This document shows positions 60,490 to 64,000 of a DNA stretch of 64,000 bases, one piece after another. The stretch lies in the NCBI RefSeq assembly GCF_000807275.1, contig NZ_CP009056.1, positions 1,861,192 through 1,925,191 on the forward strand. The letters run 5' to 3'. The DNA comes from Frischella perrara. Lineage in GTDB: Bacteria; Pseudomonadota; Gammaproteobacteria; Enterobacterales; Orbaceae. The translations under genes and the position numbers were made by a program. The stretch's first letter is position 1; every line of letters begins with the position of its first letter. A model generated the notes under the pieces. The model saw nothing but the letters and a program-made list of their open reading frames with translations, ran no database searches and was not told where the DNA came from.

Positions 60490-61428
60490 TCACTTTCTCA
60501 ACTGAATGCTTGCTACACGATGGTCAGCCCCTTTTGTCAAAATTAGACTGGCTCGCTCTTTGGTAGGAAGTATATTTTCAATAAGATTTAATTCATTAAT
60601 TGTTTTCCATACCTGTTCTGCTCTTGCTAATGCTTCAGATTCAGGAATTTGCGAATAATGATGGAAATAAGAGCTAGGATCACTAAAAGCACCTGCTCTA
60701 AATTTCAAGAAACGATTAATATACCAATCATGTAATAATGGGATTTCCGCATCAACATAAATTGAAAAATCCACATAATCCGAAACAAATACTCGATTAC
60801 TTTTAGCTGCACCATTAGCTTGATTTTGCAGAACATTTAGCCCTTCTAAAATTAATATATCAGGTTGTTCAACTTCAATAGATTCATTTTCTACAATGTC
60901 ATAAACAGAATGCGAATACACAGGTGCATTTACTTTCTCAATACCTGATTTAATATCAGAGACAAATTTTAATAATTTTTTTACATCATAGGACTGTGGA
61001 AAACCTTTTTTGTCCATCATATTACGTTCTTGCAATATTTTATTAGGGTACAAAAATCCATCTGTAGTCACTAATGCTACTTTACGATGCTCTGGCCAAC
61101 GCGTTAATAGTGCCTGTAATACGCGAGCTGTCGTACTTTTACCAACAGCAACACTACCAGCAATGCCAATAACATAGGGCGTTTTATGATCTTGACCTAA
61201 GAATCGAGATAAAATCATGTGACGGGTAAAATGGTTACTGATGTAATAATTAAGTAGTCTTGATAGTGGTAAATAGATTTCGCTGACCTCCTCTAAAGAC
61301 AGATCTTCATTAATACCTTGCAATGACGATAATTCTGCTTGAGTTAGTGTCATAGGTACCGCATTTCGTAAAGCTGCCCATTCTTTACGATTAAATGTCA
61401 TATAAGGGCTTAAGTGATGATTATCCAT
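60490..61428 (-). CDS. coaA: Pantothenate kinase, type I
   Basis: 312 residues, typical of CoaA. The P-loop GSVAVGKST is at 91–99. [35 protein letters not shown]-type [10 protein letters not shown] and [20 protein letters not shown] are the other hallmarks. It phosphorylates pantothenate, the first and controlling step of CoA synthesis, and is feedback-inhibited by CoA. It is transcribed alone or with the DUF1090 gene. Confidence 0.97.
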   Translation of the reverse strand: MDNHHLSPYMTFNRKEWAALRNAVPMTLTQAELSSLQGINEDLSLEEVSEIYLPLSRLLNYYISNHFTRHMILSRFLGQDHKTPYVIGIAGSVAVGKSTTARVLQALLTRWPEHRKVALVTTDGFLYPNKILQERNMMDKKGFPQSYDVKKLLKFVSDIKSGIEKVNAPVYSHSVYDIVENESIEVEQPDILILEGLNVLQNQANGAAKSNRVFVSDYVDFSIYVDAEIPLLHDWYINRFLKFRAGAFSDPSSYFHHYSQIPESEALARAEQVWKTINELNLIENILPTKERASLILTKGADHRVASIQLRK

Positions 61429-61671
61429 AAAGTTAACTAAAGTTAAAACGATCTATTCATAGTTTAATGACTGATATAGTTGTCATTTTACCCATCAAGC
61501 TTAATAATGCAATATTGAATACATAATATGTACAATAGAACATCAAGTAACTTTAATTAAAATCACTAATTTACTGCCAATTGGAATGACTTAAGTGTAT
61601 AATTTGGCAATCAACTGAAATTCGAATTCGTTTCACTCTTTTATATTGATAGATTATTCACCCATATTGTT

Positions 61672-62157
61672 ATGATTAAGAAAAAACCTAAACTAAGTCG
61701 TGCTGAAATTAATGAACGTTCAAGATTACTAAAACGCAAAAAGAAACACAAAGGATTACCGAGTGGCTCACGCATTAGCCCATCTAATTCCGCATCAAAT
61801 GAAAAAACCACTGTGGTTTCTGACCCTCGGGTTGGTAGTAAAAAACCGATACCTTTATTTGTTGAAACAACAAAGGTTTCTAATAAAGCAAAAAATAATA
61901 TTTCAACTGTAAAGCCAAAGAAATTGCCACCTGAACTAGAATTGCAGGAATTGGAAAACAATCCTTATCTCGATGAATTGTTGGATATGATAGAAAGTGA
62001 TCAAAAGTTGACACCTAAACAGCAACAAGATTTAGATATAATGCTTGATCGTATTGATGAATTAATGAATCTGTTAGGTTACACAGAATCTGACGAAAAT
62101 CAGAGAGATGAATTGGATACATCAGAGGATATTGTTAGTTTACTAAGAAAACGCTAA
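61672..62157 (+). CDS. yihI: Der GTPase-activating protein YihI
   Basis: 161 residues (E. coli 169). A basic N-terminus (KKKPKLSRAEINERSR...KRKKKHKGLPSGSR) and the block DPRVGSKKPIPLFVE are followed by an acidic helical C-terminus with ELQELENNPYLDELLDMIE and LDRIDELMNLLG. YihI activates the ribosome-assembly GTPase Der. Order yihI–hemN is the same as in E. coli. Confidence 0.93.
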   Translation: MIKKKPKLSRAEINERSRLLKRKKKHKGLPSGSRISPSNSASNEKTTVVSDPRVGSKKPIPLFVETTKVSNKAKNNISTVKPKKLPPELELQELENNPYLDELLDMIESDQKLTPKQQQDLDIMLDRIDELMNLLGYTESDENQRDELDTSEDIVSLLRKR

Positions 62158-62161
62158 CTAT

Positions 62162-62326
62162 ATGTTAATGCTAATAATGCTCAGTTTATATTTCGGTTTG
62201 GCTATTTGTTTGTTGCTTTATTTAAGAAAAATCAAGAAAATTAAACATACACTAACTGTGAAAACTAAACCGAAATTAAAAACTAATCAAAATTATTCTA
62301 AATGCAATGTCAAAACAAATAAATAA
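62162..62326 (+). CDS. Possible 54-residue membrane microprotein between yihI and hemN
   Basis: An ORF of 54 codons begins four bases after the yihI stop and runs 20 bases into hemN in another frame. It encodes a hydrophobic N-terminal helix (MLMLIMLSLYFGLAICLLLYL) followed by a Lys-rich tail. In Vibrio-type genomes a membrane-anchored DUF2489 gene lies at this spot; this could be a shortened form or remnant of it. There is no strong ribosome-binding site, but the close spacing allows coupling to yihI. Confidence 0.45.
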   Translation: MLMLIMLSLYFGLAICLLLYLRKIKKIKHTLTVKTKPKLKTNQNYSKCNVKTNK

Positions 62327-63692
62327 AGGATCACTTATTTGGGATCAAGATTTAATTCAAAAATACAATTATTCAGGACCAAGGTATACCTCTTATCCAA
62401 CTGCTCTAGAATTCAATGAACAGTTTAATGAGCAGGATTTTCTGACTTCCGTGACATTATATCCAGAAAAACCTCTCTCTATATATGTCCACATCCCGTT
62501 TTGTCATAAACTTTGTTACTTTTGTGGATGTAACAAAATGGTGACTCGTCAACATCATAAAGTTACAAAGTATCTTGAAGCATTAAAACAAGAAATTATA
62601 AATCGGGCACCTTTATTTAAAAATAAAATTGTTACTCAAATGCACTGGGGAGGCGGTACACCAACTTACCTTAATGATGAGGAAATTGGGTGGTTAATTG
62701 ACGTACTAAAAGATAATTTCCAGTTTGCAAATAACATAGAGCAATCAATCGAAATTGACCCGCGTGAAATCACACCCAAAACTATTGATCATTTAGCTTT
62801 AGTTGGTTTTAATCGCTTAAGTATGGGAATTCAAGATTTTAATCAAGAAATTCAGACTTTAATTAATCGTGAACAAGATGAGAATTTAATTGCTAATCTA
62901 ATTAAACAAGCGAGAAAAAGAGACTTTGCATCGATTAGTTTAGATTTAATTTATGGCTTGCCTAAACAAACAGTTGAGAGTTTCACCGATACCTTAAACA
63001 AAGTTATTGCACTTTCTCCCGATCGATTAAGTGTATTCAATTATGCACATCTACCGACACGATTCGCAGCTCAACGTAAAATAAAGGACGAGGATTTACC
63101 TGCCGCTATTGAGAAATTAAAAATATTACAAAATAGTATTGAACAGCTTACCCAAGCTGGATATACGTTTATTGGGATGGATCACTTTGCCAAACCAACT
63201 GATGAATTAGCCATTGCTCAGCAACAAGGCATACTACATCGCAATTTCCAAGGCTATACAACACATGGTGATGCCGATTTATTGGGTTTAGGAGTGTCAG
63301 CAATTAGTATGCTCGGCGATAGCTATGCTCAAAATCAAAAAGATCTACAAATATACCAATCAGAAGTTCAGAAAAAGGGTAACGCTCTCTGGAAAGGGTT
63401 TACATTAAATCAGGATGATAAGATTAGACGTGATGTGATTAAACAATTAATTTGCCATTTTAATTTAAATAAGGCAACGATTGAAAATCGTTATCAAATT
63501 AAATTTGATGATTATTTTGCTGAAGACTTACAACTCCTTGCCCCACTTGTTAAAGATGGTTTAGTTGAGAATAAAGCTGATTCGTTAATAGTTTCAGCTA
63601 AAGGACAAATGTTAATACGGAATATTTGTATGTGTTTTGATATTTATATGCGTAAAGTAGCCCGTCAACAACAATTTTCTAGAGTAATCTAA
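62307..63692 (+). CDS. hemN: Oxygen-independent coproporphyrinogen III dehydrogenase
   Basis: 461 residues. The radical-SAM iron-sulfur ligands CHKLCYFC are at 66–73, with the extra Cys75 typical of true HemN. The N-terminus (LIQKYNYSGPRYTSYPTA) and EIDPREIT, MGIQDFNQ, YGLPKQT blocks are those of HemN rather than the HemW chaperone. It decarboxylates coproporphyrinogen III without oxygen in haem synthesis, in keeping with a low-oxygen gut life. The C-terminal HemN domain is present. It is followed by the terminator shared with rpsI. Confidence 0.96.
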   Translation: MSKQINKGSLIWDQDLIQKYNYSGPRYTSYPTALEFNEQFNEQDFLTSVTLYPEKPLSIYVHIPFCHKLCYFCGCNKMVTRQHHKVTKYLEALKQEIINRAPLFKNKIVTQMHWGGGTPTYLNDEEIGWLIDVLKDNFQFANNIEQSIEIDPREITPKTIDHLALVGFNRLSMGIQDFNQEIQTLINREQDENLIANLIKQARKRDFASISLDLIYGLPKQTVESFTDTLNKVIALSPDRLSVFNYAHLPTRFAAQRKIKDEDLPAAIEKLKILQNSIEQLTQAGYTFIGMDHFAKPTDELAIAQQQGILHRNFQGYTTHGDADLLGLGVSAISMLGDSYAQNQKDLQIYQSEVQKKGNALWKGFTLNQDDKIRRDVIKQLICHFNLNKATIENRYQIKFDDYFAEDLQLLAPLVKDGLVENKADSLIVSAKGQMLIRNICMCFDIYMRKVARQQQFSRVI

Positions 63693-63794
63693 TCTTTTTA
63701 TTGGATTTAGATAGTAGGAAAATCGAAAGCTAATTATTTATAAGAATCCATCAAGACAAATTAATTTTGTCAGCACAACTCAATTTAGGAATAA

Positions 63795-63820
63795 AAAAAC
63801 CCGGTATAACCCGGGTTTTT
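63795..63820. terminator. Bidirectional terminator between hemN and rpsI
   Basis: Perfect 10-bp stem AAAAACCCGG / CCGGGTTTTT with loop TATAAC, with T-runs on both strands, placed between convergent genes. Confidence 0.92.
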
Positions 63821-63836
63821 GCTTTGTATGAAAAAA

Positions 63837-64000
<164 letters not shown>

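Overview
The window is chromosomal DNA of a low-GC gammaproteobacterium. MukBEF, HofMNOPQ, the yfcA–aroC–prmB, uup–pqiABC and yihI–hemN neighbourhoods, DeoR and YigL all point to the Enterobacterales/Pasteurellales/Orbales part of the class. The strong AT bias together with this mix suggests an Orbaceae-type (Gilliamella-like) gut bacterium; that last step is inference.

Layout. 1–4.8 kb: a type VI secretion cargo module read leftwards (VgrG with a C-terminal transthyretin-like tail, an overlapping cysteine L,D-transpeptidase-like toxin candidate, and upstream of vgrG a DUF2931-type lipoprotein). 5.1–14.5 kb: core genes plsY, uvrA, yfcA, a small membrane protein where E. coli has mepA, aroC, prmB, then rightwards dapD, yajQ and a carboxymuconolactone-decarboxylase-like gene. 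14.8–17.2 kb: a very AT-rich two-gene cassette (NA37-type nucleoid-associated protein plus membrane protein). 17.7–24.2 kb: mukF–mukE–mukB, followed in the map by a lone PIN-like nuclease gene. 26.3–33.8 kb: a nucleoside catabolism locus, with nupC–cpdB–pdp leftwards and deoC–deoR–deoB rightwards. They diverge from a control region with a CRP-like site and two DeoR-like operators. 34–40.7 kb: yeaD and the uup–pqiA–pqiB–pqiC lipid transport group. 41.1–48.3 kb: an EF-hand membrane protein, membrane glucose dehydrogenase gcd, and zwf–pgl. 48.5–52.1 kb: sitABCD metal importer with a Fur box over its promoter. 52.3–56.8 kb: tusA, yigL and a DNA-uptake (hof/com) operon in which the PilM- and PilN-like parts are fused. 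57.0–57.3 kb: two identical tRNA-Val genes and one tRNA-Lys. 57.7–64 kb: nupG, deoD, a DUF1090 protein, coaA, then yihI, a 54-codon ORF and hemN, and the 3' end of rpsI.

How it fits together. CpdB in the periplasm turns 2',3'-cyclic nucleotides and 3'-nucleotides into nucleosides. NupC and NupG import them, Pdp and DeoD split them by phosphorolysis, DeoB isomerises the pentose phosphate and DeoC cleaves deoxyribose-5-phosphate, with DeoR and CRP as likely controllers. Gcd oxidises glucose in the periplasm while Zwf and Pgl start the cytoplasmic oxidative pentose phosphate route. The most unusual points are the Firmicutes-like Pdp and NupC proteins, the PilM–PilN fusion, the T6SS cargo pair and the NA37/membrane-protein cassette. 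No CRISPR array, insertion sequence, integrase or rRNA was seen.
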